Shown here: positions 9,240 to 19,593 of the stretch, piece by piece | Layout of the letters: the number at the start of each line of letters is the position of its first letter | Numbering within the stretch: the stretch's first letter is position 1 | Origin: Methylotenera sp. | GTDB lineage: Bacteria; Pseudomonadota; Gammaproteobacteria; Burkholderiales; Methylophilaceae | Assembly (NCBI GenBank): GCA_009693255.1 | Contig: SHXQ01000002.1 | Coordinates: 95,420-159,419, forward strand | Length of the DNA stretch: 64,000 nucleotides | Direction of reading: 5' to 3' | Made by a program: the position numbers and the translations under genes | The notes under the pieces: model-generated | Database searches by the model: none | Seen by the model: the letters and a program-made list of their open reading frames with translations, nothing else | What the model was told of the DNA's origin: nothing

Positions 9240-10367
9240 TTATTCATTACTTTTTAATATTTGTGCTAATACGTCTAGAAAACGTGCATTTTCACTGAAT
9301 AAGCCTATGCTTACGCGCAAATAATCTGGCATTTCATAATTAGCGATTGCTCGCACTATCACACCACTCTGCAATAGCTTTTGATGCACTTGCGCCGCAT
9401 TAAGCGTGTTATTTTTCACAGCAAAACTAACAAAATTAGCAAATGAGTGGATGTATTCCAGTCCTAACTTATTAAAGCCTTGTGTCAACTGCAGCATACC
9501 CGCCTGATTTAATGCATAAGACCGCTCAACAAAATCATCATCTGTCAGCGAAGCAATAGCAGCGGCTTGCGCAATACTATTGACATTAAACGGCTGGCGC
9601 ACACGGTTCATCATATCAGCGATATCCGCATGACATAAACCAAAGCCAATACGCAAGCCCGCTAGGCCATAAGCTTTAGAAAAGGTGCGGGAAATAATTA
9701 AGTTCTCAAACTCAGCTAACCAGCTTATCGCTTCAGATTTATTCGCTGAAGATAAATATTCATCATAAGCTTCATCCAACACCACCAACACTTTTTTAGG
9801 CACTTGCTTTAAAAAAGCAAACAGTTCCTGTTTAGCAATCAATGTGCCAGTCGGATTATTAGGATTCGCCACAAATATAACACGTGTTTTTTCAGTAATC
9901 GCGGCAAGCATCGCAGACAAATCATGGCCGTAATTTTTAGCAGGCACCACCACGCCAGTGGCGCCTATTGCCTGCGTGACTAAGGGGTAAACTGCAAATG
10001 CATGTTGCGAATAGACAGCTTCACAGCCTGCCATTAGAAAAGCACGCGCGACAAGCTCCAGAATGTCATTCGAGCCATTACCGAAGACAATTTGTGCAGG
10101 GGCAACATTGAATTTTTGACTGACTGCCTGGCGCAGAGCAAAGCTATTCCCATCCGGATAGCGTGCAATATCAAGCAAAGCTTCTTGTATGGCAAAGTCA
10201 GCCTTAGGGCTAATGCCTAACGGGTTTTCATTGGAAGCAAGTTTGACAATATCTTCCACCTGCAATCCCATTTCACGGGCCAGCTCAGCGATAGGCTTGC
10301 CTCCTTGATAAGGTGCAATAGCGCGAATGTAATCTGGTGCTAAATGAGATAAATTACGACTAGGCAT
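9240..10367 (-). CDS. hisC: Histidinol-phosphate / aromatic aminotransferase (HisC family)
   Basis: PLP-dependent fold-type I aminotransferase of 375 residues. Seen motifs are SNENPLG near residue 45, NPNNPTGT, VLDEAYDEY, and the PLP lysine in SRTFSKAYGLAGLRIG. Members embedded in the serC-pheA operon of Beta- and Gammaproteobacteria often act on phenylpyruvate and hydroxyphenylpyruvate as well as imidazole acetol phosphate. Here the pheA upstream and aroG downstream point to an aromatic role, perhaps in addition to histidine synthesis. Confidence 0.92.
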   Translation of the reverse strand: MPSRNLSHLAPDYIRAIAPYQGGKPIAELAREMGLQVEDIVKLASNENPLGISPKADFAIQEALLDIARYPDGNSFALRQAVSQKFNVAPAQIVFGNGSNDILELVARAFLMAGCEAVYSQHAFAVYPLVTQAIGATGVVVPAKNYGHDLSAMLAAITEKTRVIFVANPNNPTGTLIAKQELFAFLKQVPKKVLVVLDEAYDEYLSSANKSEAISWLAEFENLIISRTFSKAYGLAGLRIGFGLCHADIADMMNRVRQPFNVNSIAQAAAIASLTDDDFVERSYALNQAGMLQLTQGFNKLGLEYIHSFANFVSFAVKNNTLNAAQVHQKLLQSGVIVRAIANYEMPDYLRVSIGLFSENARFLDVLAQILKSNE

Positions 10368-10411
10368 ACTTATAAAAAAACCCTAAAGGCTGATGATTAA
10401 ACACAGGTGAA

Positions 10412-11494
10412 TTAAATAACAGCCACTGGGTAAGAACCCAGCACTTTTAGAAATGATGCGCGCTGTTGACACTCATTGAGCGCAGCTTTTACTTTTGCAT
10501 CAGTTTGATGACCTTCAATATCGACAAAAAATACGTAATCCCATAACCCTTGTTTAGACGGACGCGACTCGAATTTAGTCATGCTTACGCCATGTTTTGA
10601 CAATGGCTCTAACAACTCCACCATCGCCCCTGGTTTATTTTTAGAAGTCATCACCAATGATGTTTTATCATAGCCAGAGGCCGCCACCTCATGATGACCT
10701 AACACTAGAAAACGTGTCGTATTTTTAGCATCATCTTCAATATTTTCCGCCAGCACATTTAAGTCAAATAGCTCCGCTGCACGTTTACTTGCAATCGCTG
10801 CCGCAAACGTACCGTCCGCTGAAACTAGGTCGTGTATCATCTGTGCCGCACGCGCATTACTAGTCACCGCCTCGCGCCCAGCTTTGGGTATGGTCTTACT
10901 TAACCACTCATGGCACTGCGCTAAAGATTGCGTATGAGAAAACACATGTGTAATTTTCGTAATATCCGCTTGCTGGGAGAGTAAACAGTGATGAATCGGT
11001 AGCGTCACTTCGCCACAAATTTTCAATGAACTAGCAAGCAGTAAATCAAGCGTCAAACCAATAGCACCTTCAGTTGAGTTTTCAACTGGCACTACGCCAT
11101 AATCAACTTGATTAGCCTCAACCGTACGAAATACCTCATCAATTGAACCGCACACTAGCGCCGTTCTACCCAAACCAAATTGCTTAAGTGCAGCTTCTTC
11201 GCTATAAGTACCTAGCGGACCTAAAAAAGCAATGGAGAGTTCTTTTTCTAGCGCCCGACAATTAGACATCACGGCACGAAAAATATTGCTGACAGCCTCA
11301 TTAGACAGTGGACCCGCATTACTCTCCTGCAAACGACGCAACACCTGCGCCTCACGTTCAGGACGATAGATCACGCCATCCTCTTTTAAAGTACCTATTT
11401 GACGCGCAAGCTTTGCCCGCTCATTCACAAGCTTAAGCACTTGCTCGTCAATGGCGTCAATTTGATTGCGATGTTGTTTAAGTTGTTCTGACAT
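10412..11494 (-). CDS. pheA: Bifunctional chorismate mutase / prephenate dehydratase (P-protein)
   Basis: Converts chorismate to phenylpyruvate. Three domains are visible in 360 residues: an AroQ chorismate mutase (about 1-90, with IDAIDEQVLKLVNERAKLARQIG), a prephenate dehydratase (about 95-270, with FLGPLGTYSEEAA, VPVENSTEGAIG and NTTRFLVLG), and an ACT regulatory domain (about 278-355, with KPGAMVELLEPLSKHGVSM and the ESRPSK phenylalanine-binding motif). Feedback inhibition by phenylalanine is expected. It lies 16 bp after serC. Confidence 0.96.
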   Translation of the reverse strand: MSEQLKQHRNQIDAIDEQVLKLVNERAKLARQIGTLKEDGVIYRPEREAQVLRRLQESNAGPLSNEAVSNIFRAVMSNCRALEKELSIAFLGPLGTYSEEAALKQFGLGRTALVCGSIDEVFRTVEANQVDYGVVPVENSTEGAIGLTLDLLLASSLKICGEVTLPIHHCLLSQQADITKITHVFSHTQSLAQCHEWLSKTIPKAGREAVTSNARAAQMIHDLVSADGTFAAAIASKRAAELFDLNVLAENIEDDAKNTTRFLVLGHHEVAASGYDKTSLVMTSKNKPGAMVELLEPLSKHGVSMTKFESRPSKQGLWDYVFFVDIEGHQTDAKVKAALNECQQRASFLKVLGSYPVAVI

Positions 11495-11510
11495 TTTACT
11501 AAGTCACTCT

Positions 11511-12587
11511 CTAGTGAGCTTGTTCAAATTCTTGCATGTAGGTTACCAAAGTTTGCACACCTTCTATAGGCATTGCATTATAAATGCTAGCGCGCATTCC
11601 ACCTACGGTACGATGACCTTTTAGTTGCAATAAACCATGCGCTTCAGCGCCCTCCAAAAAGGCCTTATTTAACGATTCATCACGCAAGAAAAATGGAATA
11701 TTCATGCGAGAGCGATTGGCTATTGCAACAGGATTAACGTAAAAGTCCGTGGCATCGATATAGGCGTAAAGTAGCTGCGCTTTTGCAATATTTTCTCGCT
11801 CAATTGTGGCCACCCCACCCCTAGCAAGCAACCATTCAAACACCAAACCAGCAATGTAAATACTGTAAGTGGGGGGCGTATTCACCATAGACTGATTTTC
11901 AGCCTGCGTTTTCCAATTAAACACGGCAGGCGTCAGTGGCGAAGCTCTATCTAGCAAATCTTCGCGCACAATCACAATACACAAACCTGCTGGCCCTATA
12001 TTTTTTTGCGCGCCACCATAAATCACGCCATATTGACTAACATCAATAGGCCTTGAAAGTATGTGTGACGACATGTCAGCAACTATAGGCACGCCATATG
12101 TATCTGGAAGATCAAAAAACTCAACACCACTCATCGTTTCATTGGTACAAACATGTAAATAAGCAGCGTTTTTATTTAGTTTCCAACTTGAAAAATCAGG
12201 CACTTTTGTGTATTTATCACATTCACTACTAGCAACCACATTAATTTTTCCGTAAGCACTCGCATCTTCAACGCTACGCTTACTCCATCCGCCAGTTACT
12301 GCATAATCGGCAGATTTACTAGCAAGCAAATTTAGCGGAATCATCGCATTTTCAGCAATAGCCCCACCTTGTAAAAACAACACTTTATAATTGCTAGGGA
12401 CATTCAATAGCATACGTAAGTCAGCTTCTGTTTTAGCTAAAATACTCATGAAGTCTTTGCCGCGATGCGACATTTCCATCACGCTCATACCAGAGCCATG
12501 CCAATCAAGCATTTCAGCTTGAGCGCGCTCTAATACAGGCTTTGGTAATACTGCAGGCCCTGCTGAGAAATTAAAAATCCGAGTCAT
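11511..12587 (-). CDS. serC: Phosphoserine aminotransferase
   Basis: PLP enzyme making phosphoserine for serine, and phosphohydroxythreonine for pyridoxal phosphate. At 358 residues it is full length. It starts MTRIFNFSAGPAVLP, has SHRGKDF, LFLQGGA and the PLP lysine in YGGAQKNIGPAGL, and ends with GHRTVGGMRASIYNAM. It lies 19 bp after gyrA and 16 bp before pheA, the usual betaproteobacterial order gyrA-serC-pheA. Confidence 0.97.
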   Translation of the reverse strand: MTRIFNFSAGPAVLPKPVLERAQAEMLDWHGSGMSVMEMSHRGKDFMSILAKTEADLRMLLNVPSNYKVLFLQGGAIAENAMIPLNLLASKSADYAVTGGWSKRSVEDASAYGKINVVASSECDKYTKVPDFSSWKLNKNAAYLHVCTNETMSGVEFFDLPDTYGVPIVADMSSHILSRPIDVSQYGVIYGGAQKNIGPAGLCIVIVREDLLDRASPLTPAVFNWKTQAENQSMVNTPPTYSIYIAGLVFEWLLARGGVATIERENIAKAQLLYAYIDATDFYVNPVAIANRSRMNIPFFLRDESLNKAFLEGAEAHGLLQLKGHRTVGGMRASIYNAMPIEGVQTLVTYMQEFEQAH

Positions 12588-12606
12588 TCTTCATGCTTTA
12601 TTGTAA

Positions 12607-15171
12607 TTAGGATTGGTCGTCTACTTCTGACTCTGAATCGTCAGTTTCAACAATTTTTTCAAGGCCAGAAAGCTTCTCACCTTCGCCTAAATTAATGAGC
12701 GTCACACCTTGTGTCGCGCGTCCTAGCTCACGAATTTCTTTAACGCGTGTACGAATCAATACCCCACCCGTCGTGATCAACATAATTTCATCTTCATCAT
12801 TCACTAGTTTTGCGGCAACGACTAAACCATTACGCTCACTCACTGCAATCGCTTTTACACCCTGCGTGCCACGACCTGAGTGGCGGAAATCGGCCAGTTG
12901 CGTACGTTTTCCATAACCATTCTCGGTAGCCACCAACACGGTTTGCTTGTCATCATCCGCAATTAACAATGAAAGCACTTGCTGTTTAGCGACCAACTTC
13001 ATGCCTCTTACACCGCGCGTAGCACGGCCCATTTGGCGCACAGCTTCCTCATCAAACCACACCGCTTTACCACCATTTGAAACCAACACAATATCGTTAG
13101 ATCCGTTAGTCACTTCAGCACCGATGAGATAATCACCCTCGTCTAAATTAATCGCGATAATGCCTGATTTACGTGGGTTAGCAAACTCAACCAGCGCGGT
13201 TTTCTTCACGGTACCAAGCGCAGTCGCCATAAAAATAAAACGGTTTTCGTCAAACTCTTTTACAGAAAGAATTGCATTAATTTTTTCGCCTTCTTCTAGC
13301 GGGAATAAGTTCACAATCGGTTTGCCACGTCCGGTACGGCTACCTTGAGGCACTTCGTATACTTTAAGCCAATAGACGCGCCCACGGCTACTAAAACACA
13401 GTATGTAATCATGCGTATTAGCAACAAACATCTTATCAATGAAGTCATCTTCTTTAGTTGGCGCAGCTTGCTTGCCTCGACCACCACGGCGCTGAGCACG
13501 ATACTCATCTAAAGGCTGCGACTTAACGTAACCCGTGTGTGAAAGTGTGACGACAACATCTTGCGGTGTAATTAGGTCTTCCAAGGATAAATCTTGTGCG
13601 TTCACCACAATTTCACTACGGCGTTTGTCGCCAAATTGTTTTCTAATCTCAGCAAGCTCTTCACTAATGATGGTTGTCACACGTGATGGCGTAGCTAAAA
13701 TATGGAGTAAGTCCGCAATAATATCCATCACTTCTTTGTATTCACTAACCACTTTATCTTGCTCTAGGCCCGTTAAGCGCTGTAAGCGCATTTGCAGAAT
13801 TTCCTGCGCTTGCACATCACTTAATTTGTAACCGCTAGCCGTTAAACCAAAATCAATACTCAAACCTTCTGGACGTGAAGCTTCCATCGCGGCACGCCTC
13901 AACATATCTTCAACAACTGGCGATTTCCAAACTTCTGCCATCAAATCTACTTTTGCTTCAGGTGGCGTCGGTGCGGCTTTGATTAACGCAATCATTTCGT
14001 CCACATTAGCAAGAGCAACCGCTAAACCTTCCAAGATATGGCCGCGTGAACGCGCTTTTTTCAATTCAAATACGGTACGACGCGTAATCACTTCACGCCT
14101 GTGGCGTAAGAACGCCTCTAACATTTGCTTAAGATTAAGCAGTCGTGGCTGACCATCCAACAAGGCCACCATGTTCATACCAAACGTATCTTGCAGCTGT
14201 GTTTGCTTGTACAGATTATTCAGCACCACTTCTGCAATTTCGCCGCGTTTAAGCTCAATCACCACGCGCATACCAGATTTATCTGATTCATCGCGCAGAT
14301 CAGAAATGCCTTCAATCTTCTTCTCGTTAACTAATTCAGCAATTTTTTCAACGAAAGTTTTTTTATTCACCTGATACGGAAGTTCATCGACAATCAGCGC
14401 CTGCCGACCACCACGCTCCAAATCTTCCACATGCGTACGACCACGCATCACCACGCGCCCACGACCTGTACGATAACCTTCTTTCACACCAACTGTACCG
14501 TAAATAATACCCGCAGTCGGAAAGTCAGGTGCCGGAACTAGCTCAATCAACTCTTCAATACCCATTTCAGGGTTTTTAAGTAAGGCAAAACAAGCGTCCA
14601 ACACTTCATTTAGGTTGTGTGGTGGGATATTGGTCGCCATACCAACGGCAATACCTGAGCTACCATTAATGAGTAAGTTGGGAATACGAGCCGGCATAAT
14701 GAGTGGCTCATGCTCGCTACCGTCATAGTTAGGCCCAAAATCGACAGTTTCTTTATCGATATCGGCTAATAACTCATGTGCAATTTTTGCCATGCGGATT
14801 TCGGTATACCGCATCGCCGCTGCATTGTCGCCATCCACAGAACCAAAGTTACCTTGACCGTCTACCAACATATAGCGTAATGAGAAGTCTTGCGCCATAC
14901 GCACGATGGTGTCATACACCGCAGTATCACCATGCGGGTGATATTTACCAATCACATCACCGACAATACGCGCAGATTTTTTGTAAGGCTTATTGTAGTC
15001 GTTGCTAAGCTCATGCATGGCATATAAAACGCGGCGATGCACTGGCTTCAAACCATCTCTAACATCGGGTAAGGCGCGACCTACAATCACGCTCATCGCA
15101 TAATCAAGATACGATCTACGCATCTCATCTTCCAAGCTAATTGGCAGGGTTTCTTTAGCGAACTGATCCAT
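12607..15171 (-). CDS. gyrA: DNA gyrase subunit A
   Basis: Type II topoisomerase subunit that cuts and rejoins DNA; works with GyrB to add negative supercoils. The 854 residues include the catalytic Tyr122 ([10 protein letters not shown]), the GyrA box QRRGGRGK, and six beta-pinwheel repeats in the C-terminal half. In the quinolone-resistance region [10 protein letters not shown], residue 83 is Thr (Ser in E. coli) and 87 is Asp. Thr83 is a normal wild-type state in several proteobacteria. The C-terminus ends in an acidic tail ([11 protein letters not shown]). It leads the serC-pheA-hisC-aroG genes. Confidence 0.98.
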   Translation of the reverse strand: MDQFAKETLPISLEDEMRRSYLDYAMSVIVGRALPDVRDGLKPVHRRVLYAMHELSNDYNKPYKKSARIVGDVIGKYHPHGDTAVYDTIVRMAQDFSLRYMLVDGQGNFGSVDGDNAAAMRYTEIRMAKIAHELLADIDKETVDFGPNYDGSEHEPLIMPARIPNLLINGSSGIAVGMATNIPPHNLNEVLDACFALLKNPEMGIEELIELVPAPDFPTAGIIYGTVGVKEGYRTGRGRVVMRGRTHVEDLERGGRQALIVDELPYQVNKKTFVEKIAELVNEKKIEGISDLRDESDKSGMRVVIELKRGEIAEVVLNNLYKQTQLQDTFGMNMVALLDGQPRLLNLKQMLEAFLRHRREVITRRTVFELKKARSRGHILEGLAVALANVDEMIALIKAAPTPPEAKVDLMAEVWKSPVVEDMLRRAAMEASRPEGLSIDFGLTASGYKLSDVQAQEILQMRLQRLTGLEQDKVVSEYKEVMDIIADLLHILATPSRVTTIISEELAEIRKQFGDKRRSEIVVNAQDLSLEDLITPQDVVVTLSHTGYVKSQPLDEYRAQRRGGRGKQAAPTKEDDFIDKMFVANTHDYILCFSSRGRVYWLKVYEVPQGSRTGRGKPIVNLFPLEEGEKINAILSVKEFDENRFIFMATALGTVKKTALVEFANPRKSGIIAINLDEGDYLIGAEVTNGSNDIVLVSNGGKAVWFDEEAVRQMGRATRGVRGMKLVAKQQVLSLLIADDDKQTVLVATENGYGKRTQLADFRHSGRGTQGVKAIAVSERNGLVVAAKLVNDEDEIMLITTGGVLIRTRVKEIRELGRATQGVTLINLGEGEKLSGLEKIVETDDSESEVDDQS

Positions 15172-15301
15172 GTGTGAGCTGACTTTTAGTTGTTTTTGTG
15201 TAGCGCAATTTTAGCATGAATTCCCTGCAAATTAGTAGCGCTAACATTGATTAAAAGATGCTTATCATTCAGCAACTATCGCATCATAGCTATGATTTAC
15301 A

Positions 15302-16513
15302 TCATGAAACTGTAAGTGCTAATAAGTCAGCTTTCAGATCGTCAACATGCTCCAAGCCAACAGCAATTCTGACTAGGCTATCATCAATTCCAGTGGCAGC
15401 ACGGTCTTCTGCCGTCACCCGACTATGGGTAGTGGTAGCCGGGTGCGTAATGGTACTTTTTGCATCCCCCAAATTAGCCGTGATTGAAATTAGCCTTGTC
15501 GCATCAATGAGCGCCCAAGCAGCATCCTGGCTGGTTTGTCCGGCCTTTGGCTTGACTTCAAAGCTAACAATGCCGCCACCATTACTTTGCTGTTGCATCG
15601 CCAGTGCATGTTGTGGGTGCGATACCAGTCCCGGATAATACACACGAGCCACATTGGGCTGCGCCTCTAGCCACTTTGCTAAGGCTAAGGAATTTTTTGC
15701 ATGTGCATCCATACGAATATAGAGTGTTTCCAACCCTTTTAAAAATACCCAAGCATTAAATGCGCTCATGGTGACACCGGCTGTACGCAAAAATCCGTAC
15801 ACAGGCTCCATTAACACTTTAGAGCCCAGTACTGCGCCGCCTAAACAACGACCTTGCCCGTCTATATACTTAGTTGCGGAATGTATAACAATGTCCGCTC
15901 CCAATGCTAGCGGCTGCTGAATTACTGGCGTGCAAAAACAATTATCCACCACTAAATGCGCACCTGCTTTATGCGCAAGGTCTGCCAAAGCGCGAATATT
16001 ACAGACCTCAGTTAATGGATTTGACGGCGTTTCAACAAAAAATAATTTAGTATTGACTGTCACGGCGGATTGCCATTCATCTAAATTAGTCAGAGAAACA
16101 AATGTGACCTGCAGGCCCCACCTAGCAAGAATATTGCTAAAAAGTTGCACGCTAGTACCAAAAATACTACGAGAAGCCACGACATGGTCACCGGCATTAC
16201 ACAAACCCATCACACAAGCCAATATTGCAGACATACCAGTAGACGTCGCCACACATTGCTCCGCACCCTCTAAAGCTGCCAGCTTGTTTTGAAACATGGT
16301 AACGGTTGGGTTGGTAAAGCGTGAGTAAATATTGCCCGGTTCGCTACCACCAAAGCGGGCTGCCGCTTGTGCTGCACTCTTAAATCTAAAGCTAGAGTTA
16401 AGAAATAACGCTTCTGAATTCTCACCAAATTCAGTCATCTCGCTACCCGCGCGCACAGCCAAAGTTTCTGCTTGATAAATAGGCACTTCAGGATGGTGCT
16501 GATGTTTAGTCAT
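15302..16513 (-). CDS. metZ: O-succinylhomoserine sulfhydrylase
   Basis: PLP enzyme of the Cys/Met metabolism family that makes homocysteine directly from O-succinylhomoserine and sulfide. Motifs: YSRFTNPTVTMFQNKLAALEGAE, SRSIFGTS, and the PLP lysine in IVIHSATKYIDGQGRCLGG. Position behind purF, in the conserved block purF-metZ, favours MetZ over MetB or MetC. The frame is open to 16537, but that ATG lies at the edge of the purF terminator; the ATG at 16513, preceded by CGAGAA, gives about 403 residues and is preferred. Confidence 0.92.
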   Translation of the reverse strand: MTKHQHHPEVPIYQAETLAVRAGSEMTEFGENSEALFLNSSFRFKSAAQAAARFGGSEPGNIYSRFTNPTVTMFQNKLAALEGAEQCVATSTGMSAILACVMGLCNAGDHVVASRSIFGTSVQLFSNILARWGLQVTFVSLTNLDEWQSAVTVNTKLFFVETPSNPLTEVCNIRALADLAHKAGAHLVVDNCFCTPVIQQPLALGADIVIHSATKYIDGQGRCLGGAVLGSKVLMEPVYGFLRTAGVTMSAFNAWVFLKGLETLYIRMDAHAKNSLALAKWLEAQPNVARVYYPGLVSHPQHALAMQQQSNGGGIVSFEVKPKAGQTSQDAAWALIDATRLISITANLGDAKSTITHPATTTHSRVTAEDRAATGIDDSLVRIAVGLEHVDDLKADLLALTVS

Positions 16514-16538
16514 AATATTCTCGTGTGATCTGGGCATT

Positions 16539-16580
16539 AAAAAACCCGTTTAAGCTGTTGTGGCCAAAACGGGTTTTTTT
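16539..16580. terminator. Rho-independent terminator after purF
   Basis: Arms AAACCCGTTT-type and AAACGGGTTT flanking a 14-nt loop, with A-run on the left and T-run on the right. On the minus strand it ends the cvpA-purF transcript; it is symmetric enough to act in both directions. It also rules out the longer metZ start. Confidence 0.88.
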
Positions 16581-16705
16581 CACTCGCTTTAGCTGTATTT
16601 ATAATGCGCCCGCAAGCTGAGTAAGACCTTGTTTAAGTTAAGTCACTCAAATCAGCGCAATTTCATATTATGCGTAACTTGGCCAAAGGTCAAGAGGCTT
16701 ATTTC

Positions 16706-18244
16706 TTATTCCACCACTTCATCTTCAAAGTTATCGATTAAGTTTAAATCCATTTGCGTACTAGCATTCGATGGTTTTTGCTTTTTATTCACATCACCCC
16801 GCGCAGCTTCAATGTTGGCTAAATAAGCTTCACTGATATCCCCTGTCACGTATTTTCCATCAAAACAAGAACAATCAAAATCTTGGATTTTAGGGTTGCT
16901 TAACTTAACGCCGCTCACCAATGCATCTAAATCTTGATAGATGAGGGCATCTGCCCCTATTTCTTGGCAAATCTCATCATCAGTTCGACCGGTGGCAAGT
17001 AGCTCATCGCGACTAGGCATATCAATGCCATATACGTTAGGGAAACGGACTGGCGGTGCAGCAGAGGCAAAGTAAACTTTGTTTGCGCCAGCATCACGCG
17101 CCATCTGCACAATTTGTTGTGAAGTCGTTCCACGCACGATAGAATCATCCACAAGCAATACGTTTTTACCTTTAAATTCTATACCAATCGGATTGAGTTT
17201 TTGACGTACCGATTTTTTACGCAAGGCTTGGCCCGGCATAATAAAGGTGCGGCCGATATATCGATTCTTAATAAAGCCTTCACGATAGTCCAAACCCAAG
17301 ACTATTCCGACCTGCAAGGCACTGGGCCGACTAGTGTCTGGTATTGGAATGACCACATCAATTTTTTTATCCGACCATTCGCGCTTAATTTTTTCCGCCA
17401 AACTTTTACCCATGTCTAAGCGAGTTTGATAAACAGAGACATCATCAATCACTGAATCTGGTCGCGCCAAGTAGACGTATTCAAAAATACATGGGTTTAG
17501 TTTAGGATTTTCTGCACATTGACGGCTATAAAAATTACCGTTCATGTCGATGAAGATAGCTTCCCCTGGCGCGACATCCCGCACCATTTTGAAGCCTAAA
17601 ACATCAAGCGCAACGCTTTCAGAGGCCACTATGTATTCCGTGCCTTGTGCAGTTTCAAGCTTGCCAATCACCAAAGGGCGAATGCCATTTGGATCACGAA
17701 ATGCTAGCAAACCAAAATTGGCTATCATCGCCACCACGGCATAAGCCCCTTTACAGCGCTTATGTACACCGCTCACCGCATCAAAAGTCATATCGGTATT
17801 GAGTATAGCATTATGCGAAGTTTGTTCAATTTCGTGCGCAAGCACATTGAGTAGCACTTCTGAATCTGAATTAGTATTGATGTGACGTAAATCTTGACGA
17901 AACATCTCAGATTTTAATTGTTCTGAATTAGTTAGATTGCCATTGTGTCCAAGTACGATACCAAATGGCGAATTCACATAAAACGGTTGCGCTTCTGCTG
18001 CACTAGAAGAACCTGCGGTGGGATAACGCACATGCCCGATACCGACATTACCCACCAGACTGCGCATGTGACGTGTTTGAAAAACGTCTTTGACTAGACC
18101 ATTATTTTTATGCATGAAAAATGTATTGCCATCAGTGGTCACAATGCCTGCGGCATCCTGACCTCGATGTTGCAATACTAACAAACCATCGTATAGCAGT
18201 TGGTTAACTGGGTTTTTACCAACAATGCCTATAATTCCACACAT
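16706..18244 (-). CDS. purF: Amidophosphoribosyltransferase
   Basis: First committed enzyme of purine synthesis; moves the glutamine amide to PRPP. A class II glutamine amidotransferase domain starts with the nucleophile Cys2 (MCGIIGIVG), with GHVRYPTAG and GHNGNLTN. The second half is a phosphoribosyltransferase domain with the PRPP motif [14 protein letters not shown]. There is no propeptide. The 512 residues match the family. It follows cvpA by 74 bp, the classic cvpA-purF pair. Confidence 0.98.
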   Translation of the reverse strand: MCGIIGIVGKNPVNQLLYDGLLVLQHRGQDAAGIVTTDGNTFFMHKNNGLVKDVFQTRHMRSLVGNVGIGHVRYPTAGSSSAAEAQPFYVNSPFGIVLGHNGNLTNSEQLKSEMFRQDLRHINTNSDSEVLLNVLAHEIEQTSHNAILNTDMTFDAVSGVHKRCKGAYAVVAMIANFGLLAFRDPNGIRPLVIGKLETAQGTEYIVASESVALDVLGFKMVRDVAPGEAIFIDMNGNFYSRQCAENPKLNPCIFEYVYLARPDSVIDDVSVYQTRLDMGKSLAEKIKREWSDKKIDVVIPIPDTSRPSALQVGIVLGLDYREGFIKNRYIGRTFIMPGQALRKKSVRQKLNPIGIEFKGKNVLLVDDSIVRGTTSQQIVQMARDAGANKVYFASAAPPVRFPNVYGIDMPSRDELLATGRTDDEICQEIGADALIYQDLDALVSGVKLSNPKIQDFDCSCFDGKYVTGDISEAYLANIEAARGDVNKKQKPSNASTQMDLNLIDNFEDEVVE

Positions 18245-18318
18245 GAATAAAGCCTTAAATGATTGATTCTATATTATAAAAATTTCTTTACTTACAAGAC
18301 AAGCTTGTCAGCGCTAAT

Positions 18319-18810
18319 TTAGTCGTATTTAATGTACTTAGCAATACTGACTGGCACCCACGGCAACAAACTGACGACTAAAGCCTCAATCGGCGCACTG
18401 AACATAGCGTTTTTCCAGCGATCATCTTGGGGGGCATCAGTAAGTCCGGCTAGAAATACTAGAATACAGACTACTAACAAACCACGAGCCAAGCCAAAAA
18501 AAGCACCAAATAAACGATTAAGCCAACCTAAACCTATCTTCTTAAAAATTGCTGAGAGTGCGATAGCCAACAAACTGGTAATCAATAATGTGGAAAAAAA
18601 TAGTACTAAGAGTGCCGCTAAAATACGTAGCGATTCTGTTGGTATATCTGTGGGCATCATCGGCACAACTTGACTCGCATAAGTTTTTGCCACAAAAAAT
18701 GCCGCCACCCAGCCGACAATAGATAAAGCTTCTGCTAGTAAACCGCGCATCACACCTAATATGATGGAAATTCCGATGATTGCCAGTACTAAATAATCAA
18801 AACCAGTCAT
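18319..18810 (-). CDS. cvpA: CvpA family membrane protein
   Basis: A 163-residue inner-membrane protein with four hydrophobic segments (about 5-22, 27-45, 62-88, 100-122). The family start (GFDYLVLAIIGISIILGVMRG) and the loop FFARG-type sequence LFGAFFGLARGLLVV are clear. In E. coli CvpA is needed for colicin V production and bile-salt tolerance; its real role is unsettled. It sits between the SPOR gene and purF, as in most proteobacteria. Confidence 0.93.
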   Translation of the reverse strand: MTGFDYLVLAIIGISIILGVMRGLLAEALSIVGWVAAFFVAKTYASQVVPMMPTDIPTESLRILAALLVLFFSTLLITSLLAIALSAIFKKIGLGWLNRLFGAFFGLARGLLVVCILVFLAGLTDAPQDDRWKNAMFSAPIEALVVSLLPWVPVSIAKYIKYD

Positions 18811-18840
18811 GTACGCCTATTATTCCAGCCGAGGCAAACA

Positions 18841-19593
18841 TCATTCATGGCTAATGACCATACCCGACAAGCCTAGTCCCTGCAACTTCACCAGTGCATC
18901 AGCAGCCTCTGAGCGTGATGCGTAGTCACCCGCTCTTAAACGAACTTTTTCACCTTGTGGCGTAGTAATTTTCTCGGAATGAAATGTATAGCCGGCTTCT
19001 TTTAATTTAAGTTGTAACTGCTTGACGTTAGCGGCATCCGAATAAACCCCAACTTGTATGGAAAAATTGGTCTTATTGTTTTGCGTTTTAACTTCCACGG
19101 CTTTTGGTTCTGCTAGTTTTGGTTCGGCTAATGTGCTGACACCAACTTTCACTTCGAGTGCCTTATCTGGCTTAGCTAACAAGTTTTTATTTTCGTCATT
19201 TTTTTTCTCGGCTTCACTTTTTAGATTGCCAGGCCTATTGCTAGCGGCCACCCCTCCTACAGCCTCATTGGCTGCGCTAGGATCATCGGTAACAGCTGGC
19301 TGCACTGGCATAGTATCCAAAGGCGCAGCTATCACAAGCTTATCGACATTAACCTCGACAACACTGTTGCGCGCCTCAGGCATGATAATTTTAATGGCAG
19401 GCTGTGGTGCTAAGCTGACGCGGTCTTGCAAAACCATAGGTAAGACTGTGACCATGAGTAACACTAGCGCTATAGCACCCACCAAGCGGCGGCGTGCACG
19501 TTTTTTTAAACTTAATTCTTGATCATTCGCTAATTCAGGTGGCACTGCTGCTTTCCTTAAAGTGGTTTTTGAGTAATTAGCTAACGCTTGCAT
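18841..19593 (-). CDS. SPOR domain protein (DedD-like), cell division
   Basis: A 250-residue bitopic membrane protein. A cytoplasmic N-terminus rich in basic residues (LKKRARRR) is followed by one transmembrane helix (LVGAIALVLLMVTVLPMVL, about residues 35-55), a Pro/Ala/Lys-rich linker containing repeated AEPK/EVK units, and a C-terminal SPOR domain (about 170-250, FSIQVGVYSDAANVKQL). SPOR domains bind denuded septal peptidoglycan. Place between folC and cvpA matches DedD of E. coli. Its start overlaps the folC stop by 13 bp. Confidence 0.9.
   Translation of the reverse strand: MQALANYSKTTLRKAAVPPELANDQELSLKKRARRRLVGAIALVLLMVTVLPMVLQDRVSLAPQPAIKIIMPEARNSVVEVNVDKLVIAAPLDTMPVQPAVTDDPSAANEAVGGVAASNRPGNLKSEAEKKNDENKNLLAKPDKALEVKVGVSTLAEPKLAEPKAVEVKTQNNKTNFSIQVGVYSDAANVKQLQLKLKEAGYTFHSEKITTPQGEKVRLRAGDYASRSEAADALVKLQGLGLSGMVISHE

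Noticed and set aside
13040-15171. Quinolone resistance mutation in gyrA
   Set aside because: Thr at position 83 is a normal wild-type residue in several proteobacteria, and Asp87 is unchanged; resistance cannot be claimed.
16514-16537. Longer metZ start at 16537
   Set aside because: That ATG lies at the edge of the purF terminator and adds residues not seen in the family; the ATG at 16513 is better placed.
19058-19522. Open plus-strand frame of 154 codons opposite the SPOR gene
   Set aside because: The low-complexity Lys/Ala/Pro linker of the SPOR protein keeps the antisense frame open; Ser/Leu/Ala-rich product with no family features.
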